In this document: positions 44,890 to 55,975 of the stretch, in pieces | Layout of the letters: every line of letters begins with the position of its first letter | How positions within the stretch are numbered: the first letter of the stretch is position 1 | The notes under the pieces: model-generated | The model's database searches: none | What the model was told of the DNA's origin: nothing | Seen by the model: only the letters and a program-made list of their open reading frames with translations | Source of the DNA: Hyphomicrobiaceae bacterium | Lineage (GTDB): Bacteria; Pseudomonadota; Alphaproteobacteria; Rhizobiales; Hyphomicrobiaceae | DNA length: 64,000 bases | Reading direction: 5' to 3' | Assembly (NCBI GenBank): GCA_021730785.1 | Contig: JAKFWF010000027.1 | Location: 1-64,000, forward strand | Translations under genes and position numbers: made by a program

Positions 44890-47013
44890 ATGTCCGACAC
44901 CGGTTCAACAGGCGCCCCGCAGGTCGTCACCACGGCGATGGACGGCGACATTGCCATCATCACGATCAATTCCCCACCGGTGAATGCACTCGGCCATGCC
45001 GTGCGCGAGGGGCTCACCCTGGCGCTGGCTGCGGCGAAGGCGGATCGGGCGATCAAGGGCATCGTGATCGCCTGCGCGGGGCGCACGTTCTGCGCAGGCG
45101 CCGACATCACCGAGTTCGGCAAGCCGCGCAAGGCGCCTTCGCTGGCGGATGTGATCGTGGCGCTCGAGGGCATCGCGAAGCCGGTGATCGCCGCCGTGCA
45201 CGGCACGACGCTGGGCGGCGGGCTCGAACTCGCCATGGCGTGCCATCTGCGGATCGCAGCACCGGGCACCCGGCTCGGCCTGCCCGAGGTCAAGTTGGGC
45301 ATCCTGCCCGGCGCCGGTGGCACGCAACGGCTGCCAAGGGCGATCGGACCTTTGAAGGCGCTGGAGCGCATCGTGTCGGGCGATCCGATGACCGCCGCAG
45401 ACGCGCTTGCCGACGGCCTCGTGCACGCCATTGCCGAGGGCGATCTGACGGCGGCTGCGATTGCGCTCGCGCGGGCGACGGTTGCATCGGGCCAGTTGCC
45501 ACCGCTGCTGCGCGATGACGAGCGCAAGCTCGTTTCCGTGCGTGCCGAGCGGGCAGCGTTCGATGCGGCAGCGCGCGATTTGCTGAAGCGCAAACGGGGC
45601 CAGGAGGCACCGGCCGCCTGTGCCAAGGCGGTCGCCAACGCGCTCGATCTGCCGTTCGATCAAGGTGTTGCCGCCGAAGGCGAAGCCTTCCTGCACCTCG
45701 TCGCCGGCGAGCAGTCGAGGGCGCAGCGCCACATCTTCTTCGCCGAGCGTGAGGCATTGAAAATCCCCGGCGTCGGACCTGAGATGAAGCCGCGCCGCGT
45801 CGCCAAGGCCGCCGTCATCGGTGCCGGCACGATGGGGGGCGGCATCGCCATGTGCTTTGCCAACGTCGGCATTCCCGTCGTCTTGATCGATACGACCGAG
45901 GAAGCGGTGATGCGCGGCCGCGGCATCATCGAGAAGAACTATCGCAACACGGCCGCGCGCGGCGGCTTGAGCGCAGCCGACGTCGACCAGCGCCTCGGTC
46001 TGATCACGACCGCGAGCAGCATCGAAGCGGCAGCCGACGCTGATCTCGTCATCGAAGCCGTGTTCGAAAACATGGCGGTGAAACAGCAGCTGTTCGCAGC
46101 CCTCGACAAGATCGCCAAGCCCGGCGCGATCCTCGCGACCAATACCTCGACGCTCGATGTCGATGTCATTGCGTCAGCCACCAAGCGCCCGAGCGACGTC
46201 CTCGGCATGCACTTCTTCTCGCCAGCCAACGTGATGAAGCTGCTGGAGGTGGTGCGCGCCAAGACAACCGCACCCGACGCGCTCGCAACCGCCATGGCCG
46301 TTGGCCGACAGATCAACAAGACCGCAGTCGTGTCCGGTGTCTGCGACGGCTTCATCGGCAACCGCATGCTCGCCAAGCGCTCGATCGAAGCCGAGCGTTT
46401 GATCCTGGAAGGTGCCGATCTCGCGGCCGTCGATGCGACCGTCGTGGAGTTCGGTTTCCCCATGGGACCCTACGCCATGGCCGATCTGGCCGGCCTCGAT
46501 GTGGGCTGGCGCATCCGCCAGGCACGGGGGACGAAGGCGGTCATTTCCGACGCTCTATGCGAAGCCGGCCGGTTCGGGCAGAAGACCGGCCGGGGTTATT
46601 TCCTCTACGAATCCGGCGGCCGCATTCCAAAGACCGATCCGGACGTGACGGCCCTGATCGCTGCGAAGGCCAAGGCGCTCGGACTGACGCAGCGCGACGT
46701 CGGCGCCGACGAAGTCCTCGAGCGTATGCTCTATCCCATGATCAACGAAGCGGCGCGCATCCTCGACGAGGGGATCGCCTTGCGCCCGAGCGACATCGAC
46801 GTGGTCTGGGTGTTCGGCTACGGCTGGCCGGCCTGGCGCGGCGGGCCGATGCACTATGCCGACAGCGTCGGGCTCGGCAAAATCGCCGCGCGTTTGTCCG
46901 ATTACGCCGCTCAAACCGGCGATGCCTCGTTGCAGCCAGCCCCCCTGCTGGCGCGCCTTGCCGGCGAGGGCCGTGGCTTCGCGTCGCTTAGCGCCAAGGC
47001 TCGGAGCATGTGA
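44890..47013 (+). CDS. pimF: Bifunctional enoyl-CoA hydratase / 3-hydroxyacyl-CoA dehydrogenase
   Basis: Hydratase motif GIVIACAGRTFCAGADITEF; dehydrogenase AAVIGAGTMGGGIAMCFANVGIPVVLIDTTEEAV; first gene of a pimFABCD-like order. Confidence 0.88.
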   Translation: MSDTGSTGAPQVVTTAMDGDIAIITINSPPVNALGHAVREGLTLALAAAKADRAIKGIVIACAGRTFCAGADITEFGKPRKAPSLADVIVALEGIAKPVIAAVHGTTLGGGLELAMACHLRIAAPGTRLGLPEVKLGILPGAGGTQRLPRAIGPLKALERIVSGDPMTAADALADGLVHAIAEGDLTAAAIALARATVASGQLPPLLRDDERKLVSVRAERAAFDAAARDLLKRKRGQEAPAACAKAVANALDLPFDQGVAAEGEAFLHLVAGEQSRAQRHIFFAEREALKIPGVGPEMKPRRVAKAAVIGAGTMGGGIAMCFANVGIPVVLIDTTEEAVMRGRGIIEKNYRNTAARGGLSAADVDQRLGLITTASSIEAAADADLVIEAVFENMAVKQQLFAALDKIAKPGAILATNTSTLDVDVIASATKRPSDVLGMHFFSPANVMKLLEVVRAKTTAPDALATAMAVGRQINKTAVVSGVCDGFIGNRMLAKRSIEAERLILEGADLAAVDATVVEFGFPMGPYAMADLAGLDVGWRIRQARGTKAVISDALCEAGRFGQKTGRGYFLYESGGRIPKTDPDVTALIAAKAKALGLTQRDVGADEVLERMLYPMINEAARILDEGIALRPSDIDVVWVFGYGWPAWRGGPMHYADSVGLGKIAARLSDYAAQTGDASLQPAPLLARLAGEGRGFASLSAKARSM

Positions 47014-48692
47014 TGGCAGAGCGGCCCTTCGCTTGGGAGAAATCCTACCCGCAAGGGGTGCGCTGGGACGTTGCCTTCAAGCCCGCGACCATCACCGATA
47101 TGTTCGCCGCATCGGTGGCCGCGAACGGCCCGCGACCAGCGATCGAGTTTCGCGACCAGACCATCATCTATCGCGATCTGGGTGCACGGGTCGCTGGCGC
47201 AGCGGCGACGTTGCAACGGCTGGGCTTCGGGCCTGGCACCTCGGTCGCACTCTACCTGCCAAACCATCCCTGGCACCCGATCGCCTTCTTCGGGGCGTTG
47301 CAGGCCGGCGCCCGCGTCGTCCATCTCTCGCCGCTCGATGCCGAGCGCACGCTGCGCCACAAGCTCACCGACAGCAGCGCGCGCATCCTCGTCACCGTCG
47401 ACATCGAGCCGTTCGTCGGCATGGCGCTCAAGCTGATGGACGCGGGCGTTATCGACCGGGTGGTCGCATGTCCTGACGACGCATGGGGCATTGGCCCTGA
47501 ACCGGCGACTGCGTTGCCGGACCGGCCGGGTTTGTCGCGATTCGATGCCGTTGCGGCGACGGCCGACCGGTGGCCACTGGTGAAACCCGACGACATCGCC
47601 CTCCTGCAATACACCGGCGGCACCACGGGCTTGCCCAAGGGCGCGATGCTCAGCCACGGCAACTTGATGGCCGCGCTGCAGATGTATGAAGCCTGGTACG
47701 GCGGCCAGGGCGTGGTGCGCCGGGGTGCCGAGCGGGTCATCTGCGCCCTGCCGCTGTTCCACATCTATGCGCTGACCACGATCCTGCTGAAGCAGATCTC
47801 GAACGGCAACGAGATCATGTTGCGCACGCGGTTCGACGTGGCGGCCACCTTGCGCGACATCGAGGTGAAGCGCGCGACCGCCTTCTCCGGCGTGCCGACG
47901 ATGTGGATTGCCCTCGCCAACCTGCCCGGCATCGAGGCGCGCGATTTCTCGTCGCTGCAACTGTGTACCTCGGGCGGCGCGCCTTTGCCGATCGAGGTGC
48001 AGCAGCGGTTCGAGCGGTTGACCGGCCATCGCCTCGGTGGCGGCTGGGGCATGACCGAGACCTCGCCTGCAGGCACACTCATTCCGATTTTCGGGCCGAC
48101 CAAGATCGGCACCGTCGGCATGCCGCTGCCCGGCATCGAGATGGACGTCGTCGCACTCGATAACCCGACCCACGTTCTGCCACCAGGTGAGACGGGCGAG
48201 ATCCGCATCAAGGGCCCGAACGTCACGCGCGGCTACTGGGGGCAGCCCGAGGCGAGTGCGGAGGCGTTCGTCGACGGCCGCTTCCTCACCGGCGACGTCG
48301 GCTACATGGACGAAGACGGCTTCTTCTTCCTGGTCGACCGCAAGAAAGATCTGATCATCTCAGGCGGGTTCAACGTCTATCCGGCCATGATCGAGCAGGC
48401 GATCTACGAACACACGAGCGTCGCCGAGGCGGTCGTCGTCGGCATTGCGGACGATTATCGCGGGGAAGCGGCCAAGGCGTTCGTCACGCTGCGGCCCGGC
48501 GCGCCCACCTTCTCGCTGGACGAGTTGCGCGCCTTCCTCGCCGGCAAGGTCGGCCGCCACGAAATGCCAGCTGCCCTCGAATTCCGTGATAGCCTTCCCC
48601 GCACGCCCGTGGGTAAGCTGTCGCGCCTCGACTTGCGCAACGAAGAGCGCGCCCGACAAAAACAATCGTCACCCGCAGGAGAACGCCCATGA
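47013..48692 (+). CDS. pimA: Acyl-CoA ligase (pimeloyl/dicarboxylate-CoA ligase-like)
   Basis: AMP-binding motif [50 protein letters not shown]; operon context. Confidence 0.85.
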   Translation: MAERPFAWEKSYPQGVRWDVAFKPATITDMFAASVAANGPRPAIEFRDQTIIYRDLGARVAGAAATLQRLGFGPGTSVALYLPNHPWHPIAFFGALQAGARVVHLSPLDAERTLRHKLTDSSARILVTVDIEPFVGMALKLMDAGVIDRVVACPDDAWGIGPEPATALPDRPGLSRFDAVAATADRWPLVKPDDIALLQYTGGTTGLPKGAMLSHGNLMAALQMYEAWYGGQGVVRRGAERVICALPLFHIYALTTILLKQISNGNEIMLRTRFDVAATLRDIEVKRATAFSGVPTMWIALANLPGIEARDFSSLQLCTSGGAPLPIEVQQRFERLTGHRLGGGWGMTETSPAGTLIPIFGPTKIGTVGMPLPGIEMDVVALDNPTHVLPPGETGEIRIKGPNVTRGYWGQPEASAEAFVDGRFLTGDVGYMDEDGFFFLVDRKKDLIISGGFNVYPAMIEQAIYEHTSVAEAVVVGIADDYRGEAAKAFVTLRPGAPTFSLDELRAFLAGKVGRHEMPAALEFRDSLPRTPVGKLSRLDLRNEERARQKQSSPAGERP

Positions 48693-49870
48693 CCGACGCC
48701 GTCATCGTCTCGACCGCACGCACACCGATCGGGCGCGCTTTTCGCGGCGCCTTCAACATGACGCACGGCGGTGCGCTCGCCGGCCACGTCATCAAGCACG
48801 CGATTGCCCGCGCCAAGGTCGATCCCGGCGACATCGAGGATGTGGTGCTCGGCTGCGGCCTGCCCGAAGGCGGGACCGGTGGCAACATCGCCCGCGTCGC
48901 CTCCGTCCATGCCGGCGTGCCGGTGACGGCGGCAGCCATGACCATCAACCGCTATTGCTCGTCGGGCCTGCAGGCGATTGCGATCGCAGCCAATGCGATC
49001 CGCAACGACGGCGTGCCAGTGGCAGTCGCCGGCGGGCTCGAGTCGATCAGTCTCGTGTCGCAGAACATGAACACCAAGTTCTACAAGGACCCCTGGGTCG
49101 CCGAGCACAAGCCGGCGGTCTACATGACCATGATCGAGACCGCCGACAACGTCGCCAAGCGCTATGGCATCTCGCGCGCCGCCCAGGACGAGTATGCCTT
49201 CCACAGCCAGCAACGGACGGCAGCTGCCCAGGCGGCGGGCCGCTTCAACGACGAGATCGTGGCTTTGCCCTCGACCATGGGCATCGAGGACAAGGAGACC
49301 AAGGCGATCAGCACCAAGGACGTGACGCTCGCCAAGGACGAAGGCAACCGCGCCGACACGACGATGGACGGGCTCGCGAAACTAAAGCCCGTGCGCGGCG
49401 AGGAGCATTTCATCACCGCTGGCAACGCGAGCCAGCTGTCGGACGGCGCGTCCGTCAGCGTCCTGATGTCGGACAAGGAAGCGCAAAAGCGCGGACTTAA
49501 GCCGCTCGGCGTGTTCCGCGGCTTCGTCGTCGCCGGCTGTGAACCGGACGAGATGGGCATCGGCCCGGTGTTCGCCGTGCCGCGGCTGTTGAAACGTGCC
49601 GGCCTGAAGGTCGAGGACATCGGGTTGTGGGAGCTGAACGAGGCGTTCGCCAGCCAGGTGCTCTACTGCCGCGACAAGCTCGGCATCCCGGCCGACCGCC
49701 TCAACGTCAACGGCGGCGCCATCTCGATCGGCCATCCCTACGGCATGAGCGGCGCCCGCCTCACCGGCCACGCGCTGATCGAGGGCCGCCGGCGCGGCGT
49801 GAAATTCGCCGTCGTCACCATGTGCATCGGCGGTGGCCAGGGCGCCGCCGGCCTATTCGAAATCGTTTGA
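48689..49870 (+). CDS. pimB: Acetyl-CoA acyltransferase (thiolase)
   Basis: [77 protein letters not shown]. Confidence 0.88.
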   Translation: MTDAVIVSTARTPIGRAFRGAFNMTHGGALAGHVIKHAIARAKVDPGDIEDVVLGCGLPEGGTGGNIARVASVHAGVPVTAAAMTINRYCSSGLQAIAIAANAIRNDGVPVAVAGGLESISLVSQNMNTKFYKDPWVAEHKPAVYMTMIETADNVAKRYGISRAAQDEYAFHSQQRTAAAQAAGRFNDEIVALPSTMGIEDKETKAISTKDVTLAKDEGNRADTTMDGLAKLKPVRGEEHFITAGNASQLSDGASVSVLMSDKEAQKRGLKPLGVFRGFVVAGCEPDEMGIGPVFAVPRLLKRAGLKVEDIGLWELNEAFASQVLYCRDKLGIPADRLNVNGGAISIGHPYGMSGARLTGHALIEGRRRGVKFAVVTMCIGGGQGAAGLFEIV

Positions 49871-49880
49871 GGAGAGCCCA

Positions 49881-51080
49881 ATGGACCTGCGCTTTTCGCC
49901 CGAGGAAATCGCCTTCCGCGACGAAGTCCGCCACTTCTTTGCGACGCAAATTCCTGCGGCCATCCGCAACAAGACGATCGAGGGCCGCAAATTCGAGAAG
50001 TCCGACATCGTCACGGCCCACAAGATCATGTACGCCCGGGGCTGGGCGACGCCGAACTGGCCCAAGGAGTGGGGCGGCACCGGATGGACGCCGATCCAGC
50101 AATATATCTTCATGGAAGAACTGCAGCAGTCAGGCTCACCCCAGCCACTGCAGTTCAACGTGCAGATGTGCGGGCCGGTTCTCATCCAGTTCGCCTCCGA
50201 AGCACAAAAGAAGCGGTTCTTGCCGCGCATGGCGTCCCTCGACGATTGGTGGTGCCAGGGCTTCTCGGAGCCGGGCGCCGGCTCCGACCTCGCCTCCCTG
50301 AAAACCACCGCCAAGCGCGACGGCGACACCTACGTGGTCAATGGCCAGAAGACCTGGACCACGCTCGGCCAGTATGCCGACTGGATCTTCTGCCTGGTGC
50401 GCACTGACCTTGCGGCGAAAAAGCAGGAGGGCATCTCGTTCCTGCTGATCGACATGAAGACGCCGGGCATAACGGTGCGCCCGATCCAGACGATCGACGG
50501 CGGCCGCGAAGTCAACGAGGTGTTCTTCGACGACGTGCGCGTGCCGGTCGAGAACCTGGTGGGGCAAGAGAACAAAGGCTGGGACTATGCCAAATTCCTG
50601 CTCGGCAACGAGCGCGTCGGCATCGCCCGCGTCGGCGTCTCGAAGGAGCGCATCCGCCGCATCCGGCAGCTGGCCGCCCTGGAACGCGACGGCGACCGGC
50701 CGATCATCGAGAACCCGCGCTTTGCCGAAAAGCTCGCCGCCGTCGAGGTGGAATTGAAGGCGCTGGAAATGACCCAGCTGCGCGTCGTCGCCGCCGAGCG
50801 CAATCGCGGCACCGGCAAGCCCGACCCGGCGTCATCGGTGCTCAAGATCAAAGGCTCGGAAATCCAGCAGGCCACGACCGAACTGCTGATGGACATCATG
50901 GGCCCCTACTCGATACCAATGGCAGATGACGACATGGACGGCTCGAACGAGCTGCCGATTGCACCCGACTACGCGGGCGGCATCGCGCCGGCCTATTTCA
51001 ACTGGCGCAAGATCTCGATCTACGGCGGCACCAACGAGATCCAGCGCAACATCATCGCCAAGGCGGTGCTGGGGCTGTGA
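49881..51080 (+). CDS. pimC: Acyl-CoA dehydrogenase, large subunit
   Basis: MDLRFSPEEIAFRDEVRHFFATQIP, WCQGFSEPGAGSDLASLKTTA, YGGTNEIQRNIIAKAVLGL; operon context. Confidence 0.87.
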   Translation: MDLRFSPEEIAFRDEVRHFFATQIPAAIRNKTIEGRKFEKSDIVTAHKIMYARGWATPNWPKEWGGTGWTPIQQYIFMEELQQSGSPQPLQFNVQMCGPVLIQFASEAQKKRFLPRMASLDDWWCQGFSEPGAGSDLASLKTTAKRDGDTYVVNGQKTWTTLGQYADWIFCLVRTDLAAKKQEGISFLLIDMKTPGITVRPIQTIDGGREVNEVFFDDVRVPVENLVGQENKGWDYAKFLLGNERVGIARVGVSKERIRRIRQLAALERDGDRPIIENPRFAEKLAAVEVELKALEMTQLRVVAAERNRGTGKPDPASSVLKIKGSEIQQATTELLMDIMGPYSIPMADDDMDGSNELPIAPDYAGGIAPAYFNWRKISIYGGTNEIQRNIIAKAVLGL

Positions 51081-51114
51081 CGCGGAACAGATATTTCAAT
51101 TCAAGGCAACGCCC

Positions 51115-52260
51115 ATGGACTTCGATCTCAGCGACGAGCAGCGGCAGCTGAAAGACAACCTAGAGCGGCTGATGGCCGCCGAGTACGGCTTCGACAAGCG
51201 CACGGCCTATGCCGCGAGCCCGCACGGGTGGAGCCGTGAGTTGTGGGCGACGTATGCGGAACTGGGGCTGTTGGCGGTGCCGTTCGCGGAAGCCGACGGT
51301 GGCATCGGCGGCGGGCCGACCGAAACCATGATCATCATGGAGCAACTCGGACACGCGATGGCGCTGGAGCCCTACCTTGCAACGGTTGTCCTGGGCGGCG
51401 GCTTTCTGCGCCACGGCGGCTCGGTCGAGCAGAAGGCGCGGCTGATCCCCGGCATCGTGTCGGGGGAAACCACGCTCGCGTTCGCACAGCAGGAAAAGCA
51501 GTCGCGCTATGATCTGGCCGACGTTGCAACTACCGCACGCCGCGACGGCAACGGCTGGGTGATCGACGGCGAAAAGGGCGTCGTCATCGGCGGCGATGCG
51601 GCCGATCATTTCATCGTCACGGCGCGCACGGCAGGCGCGCGACGGGACCACACCGGCATCGGCGCCTTCATCGTCGATGCCAAGTCGACTGGCCTGTCGC
51701 GTCGCGGCTATGTCACCCAGGACGGTCAGCGCGCGGCGCAGCTGACGTTTGCTGGAGTCAAGGTGCCGGCCAGCGATGTGATCGGCGATTCAGCCGGCGC
51801 ATTGCCGCTCATCGAGCGCGTCGTCGACGAGGGCATCGCAGCCCTGTGCGCAGAGGCCATCGGCGTCATGACCATGATGCACGCGACAACGCTCGACTAC
51901 CTGAAGACGCGCAAGCAGTTCGGCCTGACGATCGGCTCGTTCCAGGCCGTTCAGCATCGCGCGGCCGACATGTTCGTCGCCCTCGAACAGGCACGCAGCA
52001 TGGCGATGTTCGCGACCATGATGGCGGACGACTCCGACGCCCGGGAGCGCGCCCGGGCGATCTCGGCAGCGAAGGTGCAGATCGGCCGTTCTGGCCGCCA
52101 GATCGGCCAAGAGGCGGTGCAATTGCACGGCGGCATCGCCATGACGATGGAATACAACGTCGGCCACGCCTTCAAGCGCATGACCATGATCGACCGCATG
52201 TTCGGCGACACCGACCATCATCTGGCGCGGCTTGCGGGCCTCGGCGGTGTGATCGGCTGA
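51115..52260 (+). CDS. pimD: Acyl-CoA dehydrogenase, small subunit
   Basis: MDFDLSDEQRQLKDNLERLMAAEYGFDKR; QFGLTIGSFQAVQHRAADMFVALEQARSMAMFA; operon context. Confidence 0.87.
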   Translation: MDFDLSDEQRQLKDNLERLMAAEYGFDKRTAYAASPHGWSRELWATYAELGLLAVPFAEADGGIGGGPTETMIIMEQLGHAMALEPYLATVVLGGGFLRHGGSVEQKARLIPGIVSGETTLAFAQQEKQSRYDLADVATTARRDGNGWVIDGEKGVVIGGDAADHFIVTARTAGARRDHTGIGAFIVDAKSTGLSRRGYVTQDGQRAAQLTFAGVKVPASDVIGDSAGALPLIERVVDEGIAALCAEAIGVMTMMHATTLDYLKTRKQFGLTIGSFQAVQHRAADMFVALEQARSMAMFATMMADDSDARERARAISAAKVQIGRSGRQIGQEAVQLHGGIAMTMEYNVGHAFKRMTMIDRMFGDTDHHLARLAGLGGVIG

Positions 52261-52386
52261 GGGTAGGACACGACACATTGATCCGTTCGTGGTTTGTCGG
52301 TCGGGCATCGCTTGGACGTGCGGATGGACCTTAGGGCGCATGAGCCCTCTTGGCGGCGCGCCTGCTGCTTGTTCGGTGGGTGCGTC

Positions 52387-52415
52387 GGCGCAATACGCAA
52401 TTGGGCTATTGCGCC
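52387..52415. repeat. Intergenic inverted repeat ggcgcaata-N11-tattgcgcc
   Basis: 9-bp perfect arms (52387..52395 and 52407..52415) followed by ctacgg; between pimD and holC. Confidence 0.7.
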
Positions 52416-52477
52416 CTACGGACCCGTGCTTTTCAAAGAATTCGAACCATCGGCCGGCACACTCCCTACTCCCTCAT

Positions 52478-53086
52478 TCACGCCTTCTTTGCCCAGCCAC
52501 CGCTGTCGGTCTGCTGCCAGTAGGTGGCGGCGGCGCCGGCGGCCTTGACGGCTTTCCACGTGGCACGGGCAAGTTCGAGTTCGTGCGCATCGAGCCCGTG
52601 GAACATCAGCACGATACGGGAATAGGCCCGCAGCTGGGTTGCAAGCGGCTCAAGCACCGCGCCATCAACCAGAAAGCGCACAGTGGCGCCATTGGGATTG
52701 TCATTGCCAGTTGTCAGGAAAACCGGCTGCAGGGCCGCGTTGCCGGCCTTGGCGGTGCCGTGGGGAATGAAACTGTCGTCGCGAAACGTCCACAGGAACT
52801 GATCGATGGCGTCCAGACGTTCCGCGTGACCTGCCTGGATCACCGTGCGCCAGCCGCGCTCCAGCGACTTTTCGACGAGCGTGGGCAACGCCTCGTCGAG
52901 TGTCTTCTGCTCCAGGTGATAGAACAGCACTTCAGCCAAGGCAGGGGCCGAGGGCGTGGACTCGGCTGACGTCTCTGTCTCTGGTGGCAATCGCGGCTCC
53001 GCATCTGGCGATGATCCGCACCACACTAGCAAAACGGGACCGGAGCGGCACCTTTCGATACCGCTCCGCCCCCACGTATCGCCCAT
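52478..53086 (-). CDS. holC: DNA polymerase III subunit chi (start uncertain)
   Basis: VLFYHLEQKTLDEALPTLVEKSLERGWRTVIQAGHAERLDAIDQFLWTFRDDSFIPHGT; NGATVRFLVDGAVLEP; N-terminal 40 aa look non-homologous so the true start may lie downstream. Confidence 0.82.
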   Translation of the reverse strand: MGDTWGRSGIERCRSGPVLLVWCGSSPDAEPRLPPETETSAESTPSAPALAEVLFYHLEQKTLDEALPTLVEKSLERGWRTVIQAGHAERLDAIDQFLWTFRDDSFIPHGTAKAGNAALQPVFLTTGNDNPNGATVRFLVDGAVLEPLATQLRAYSRIVLMFHGLDAHELELARATWKAVKAAGAAATYWQQTDSGGWAKKA

Positions 53087-53135
53087 CTCACTGTAGCCCC
53101 CTACGGAGGTGGGCGATTCCAGTGTCCTGGCCCGG

Positions 53136-54752
53136 TCAGTTCCCGAGTTGCTTCTTCAGTTCCTCGATCTCGTCCTTCAGCCGCGCGCTGTTGGTGATCT
53201 CATTGTCGATCTTGCGGATCGCATGCAGAACCGTCGTGTGGTCGCGATTGCCGAAGCGACGGCCGATCTCGGGCAACGACCGGCTGGTCAGCTGCTTGGA
53301 GAGATACATGCCGATCTGGCGCGGCCACACCACCGAACGATGGCGCCGTTGCGACAGGATATCGCCCTTCGACACGCCGAAGTGCCGCGACACCACCTTG
53401 ATGATATCCTCGATCTTGATGCGGCGGGGCTCGATGCCCTGCACCAGATCGCGGACCACCGTTTCGGCAATGTCCATGCGAATGGGAGTGCGCATGTATT
53501 GCCACGTGGCGTGCAGCCGGGTGATGGCCCCTTCGAGTTCGCGGCCGCTGTCGGTCAGACGCTCGGCCAGCAGTTCAAGAACATCGCGACCGATCTCGAA
53601 CGAGGGATCGATCTGGCGCTTCTCCTGCATGCGCTTTTCGAGAACCCGCAGCCGCAGGTCATGGTCGAGACCACCGAGCTCGGTGACGAGGCCACGCTGC
53701 AGGCGCGAGCGCATGCGCTCGTTGAGCTTCTCGATGTGGTTCGGCGCGCGGGCCGATGCCACCACCACCTGCTTGCCGCCATCGAGCAGCGAGTTGATGA
53801 TGTGGTCGAACTCCTGTTCCGTCTGCTGGCCGTGCAGGAACTCGAGATCGTCGATCAGCAGGATGTCGATCGAGCGAAATTTTTCCTTGAACGACAGCGG
53901 GTCCGAGCTGCGCAGCGCCTCGACGAACTGATAACGGAAGCGCTCCGCGGTCAGATACAGCACCTGCGCATGCGATGCCCGCTGCTTCACATCCCAGGCG
54001 ATGGCGTGCAGCAGATGCGTCTTGCCGAGGCCGACCGAGGCATGGATGTACAGCGGGTTGTAAGTGCGCACATCGCTCAGCACCGTCTCGGCCACCTGCG
54101 TCGCGCCGGCATGTGCCATGCGATTTGAGGCACCGACGACGAAGCTCTCGAACGTGTAGCGCGGGTCGAGCGGCGAACCTTCGAAGCCGCCGGCCTGGGT
54201 GCGGCCGAGTGCCGGCTGCGCGGCGGCACGGCTCTGGCCGGTGCGCGTCTCGTTCTCCGTGCCAGACTTTGCATCGACACCGGCCTCCTTCGACATCATC
54301 GAGGTCGAATTACGGGGTTGCGGCGTGGTGGGTTGACGCAACGCCACTTCGACCCGTTCCGCGCCTGGAAACTCGGCCTGACAGCAGGCGAGCAACGCAT
54401 CCGCATAGTGCGACTGGATCCAGTTGCGCAGGAATTTCACCGGAACCGTGGCCCGTACCACGCCGTTTTCGTACGACTCGACTTCGAGCGAGTTGAACCA
54501 GCTGCCGAAGATTTCGTCGCCGAGCCGTGCCCGCAGCAGCGTCCGCGCCTTGGTGCCGAGAACGTCCGTCGCCATCAGCGTGCCGGTGCCGCTCATGCGC
54601 CCGTCGGACGAACTGGTTGGGTTCACTACGTCCGCACCGGTTTGCGTGTTGGCCGCCGCTGGATCGCGCTCGTCCTGCTTGGCTCCGCGTTTCGACGTGA
54701 CGTTCCCCGATGCGCCTGCGAAAGGCCCATCCATCATTTCGCTGATTGCCAT
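53136..54752 (-). CDS. dnaA: Chromosomal replication initiator protein
   Basis: PRYTFESFVVGASNRMAHAGATQVAE, LYIHASVGLGKTHLLHAIAW, ILLIDDLEFLHGQQTEQEFDHIINSL, HRSVVWPRQIGMYLSKQLTSRSLPEIGRRFGNRDHTTVLHAIRKI. Confidence 0.97.
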   Translation of the reverse strand: MAISEMMDGPFAGASGNVTSKRGAKQDERDPAAANTQTGADVVNPTSSSDGRMSGTGTLMATDVLGTKARTLLRARLGDEIFGSWFNSLEVESYENGVVRATVPVKFLRNWIQSHYADALLACCQAEFPGAERVEVALRQPTTPQPRNSTSMMSKEAGVDAKSGTENETRTGQSRAAAQPALGRTQAGGFEGSPLDPRYTFESFVVGASNRMAHAGATQVAETVLSDVRTYNPLYIHASVGLGKTHLLHAIAWDVKQRASHAQVLYLTAERFRYQFVEALRSSDPLSFKEKFRSIDILLIDDLEFLHGQQTEQEFDHIINSLLDGGKQVVVASARAPNHIEKLNERMRSRLQRGLVTELGGLDHDLRLRVLEKRMQEKRQIDPSFEIGRDVLELLAERLTDSGRELEGAITRLHATWQYMRTPIRMDIAETVVRDLVQGIEPRRIKIEDIIKVVSRHFGVSKGDILSQRRHRSVVWPRQIGMYLSKQLTSRSLPEIGRRFGNRDHTTVLHAIRKIDNEITNSARLKDEIEELKKQLGN

Positions 54753-54895
54753 GTCTAATTGTACCCCACACTGTTTGAATGACAGTCTCATTGCCCTCGT
54801 TTGTCTTGACGCCAATCCCAGGGTCGACCGCAAATCGCCCTTGAGACTGATGCCTTTTGTCAACCGCGCCCGCAAATGCGCAGTTGCAAGCCAGG

Positions 54896-55339
54896 TTATC
54901 CCTGGGACCAGGGCAGACCGGCGGCTTTCCAGCCTCCGATGCGACCCCGGCGGTGCTCGGCATCGAGGGGACCCTCGAAACCGTCGGCCACGTTGTGGCA
55001 CCGGGTGTACCCGGTCGCCATCATTGTCTGGGCGGCGCGCTTACTGCGGCTGCCCGATCTGCAGATGAAATAGAGCTCGACGTCCTTCGACGCGCCCATG
55101 TCTTCCAGAGCGGCCCGCAAGCGCTCACTGAACCGCGGATCCTCGCGATTGTCTGGAAAGGTCTGGAATTCCACCAGAACCGGTTGCTTGCTGGCGGCGG
55201 CGAGATTAGGAATCCCGACGAACGCCCACTCGGCACGCGTACGTACATCTATCAACACCGAAGTGGGATCGCTCCGCAGCCGATCCCATACTTCGGTCAC
55301 GCCGACATCGTCGACGCGACGATACTGTGACTGCTCCAA
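54896..55339 (-). CDS. Rhodanese-like domain protein
   Basis: SVLIDVRTRAEWAFVGIPNL; catalytic-type loop YFICRSGSRSKRAAQTM. Confidence 0.92.
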   Translation of the reverse strand: MEQSQYRRVDDVGVTEVWDRLRSDPTSVLIDVRTRAEWAFVGIPNLAAASKQPVLVEFQTFPDNREDPRFSERLRAALEDMGASKDVELYFICRSGSRSKRAAQTMMATGYTRCHNVADGFEGPLDAEHRRGRIGGWKAAGLPWSQG

Positions 55340-55439
55340 AGCCCACCCCTCAACTTATTCAGCACTGCCGCGGGCCCTCACCAACGGCAGTGGTGCAAGA
55401 ATTAACTCCAGGTCATCGCTCAGGTCTGACTGACATTAA

Positions 55440-55700
55440 AACGCCACAGTCATGGTCAGCGCAAGACTTTCAACAGTGAAGACCTAGTATAACAGTTGTG
55501 ACACTTACATATCACCATCGCGAATACTGGCGGGGAGTGCGTATCCTTGCTCGCCCCCACCTTGTTAACGATCTTTAAACACAGGCTATCCACCGGCGCA
55601 AGGGGCGTTAGCGCCAAGTGCCATCCACAGACGCACATCAGCATTTCCACTGGGCCAGTGGATAAGTTGCCCTGCCTGTCCTGCGCTGGGGATAAAAATC
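55440..55700. other. Candidate replication origin / dnaA regulatory region
   Basis: Relatively AT-rich non-coding segment near dnaA containing DnaA-box-like sequences: agtggataa (55657..55665, TTATCCACT on the minus strand), ctatccacc (55586..55594), ccatccaca (55621..55629), and ggggataaaaa nearby. Confidence 0.45.
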
Positions 55701-55744
55701 CTTGCCGCCGGGAGGCTTACTGCGAGGGCGCCGGTGCCGGTCAC

Positions 55745-55791
55745 AAAAATGCAAACGGCGCCCCTGTGCGGGACGCCGTGGGTGATTTTTG
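55745..55791 (-). terminator. Rho-independent (possibly bidirectional) terminator, fits the rpsT 3' side
   Basis: caaaaatgcaaACGGCGccc...gggaCGCCGTgggtgatttttg: GC stem 55755..55779 flanked by A-run and T-run. Confidence 0.75.
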
Positions 55792-55975
55792 TAGCCACGA
55801 ATTTGTGTTGGTGCCTTGGCCGGCGTTCGAAGTTTTCGAGTCCAAGCCGGAATCCGGTTTGACTCCAAGCGCTTTGCCGAACCGTGCGACCGTCCAGGCT
55901 GCTGCCACCATGGCGGCGACGTTACGAAAGTAACACAGCGCGGCCTGGTCGATTTAATTCACAGCTTTCTCCGGC

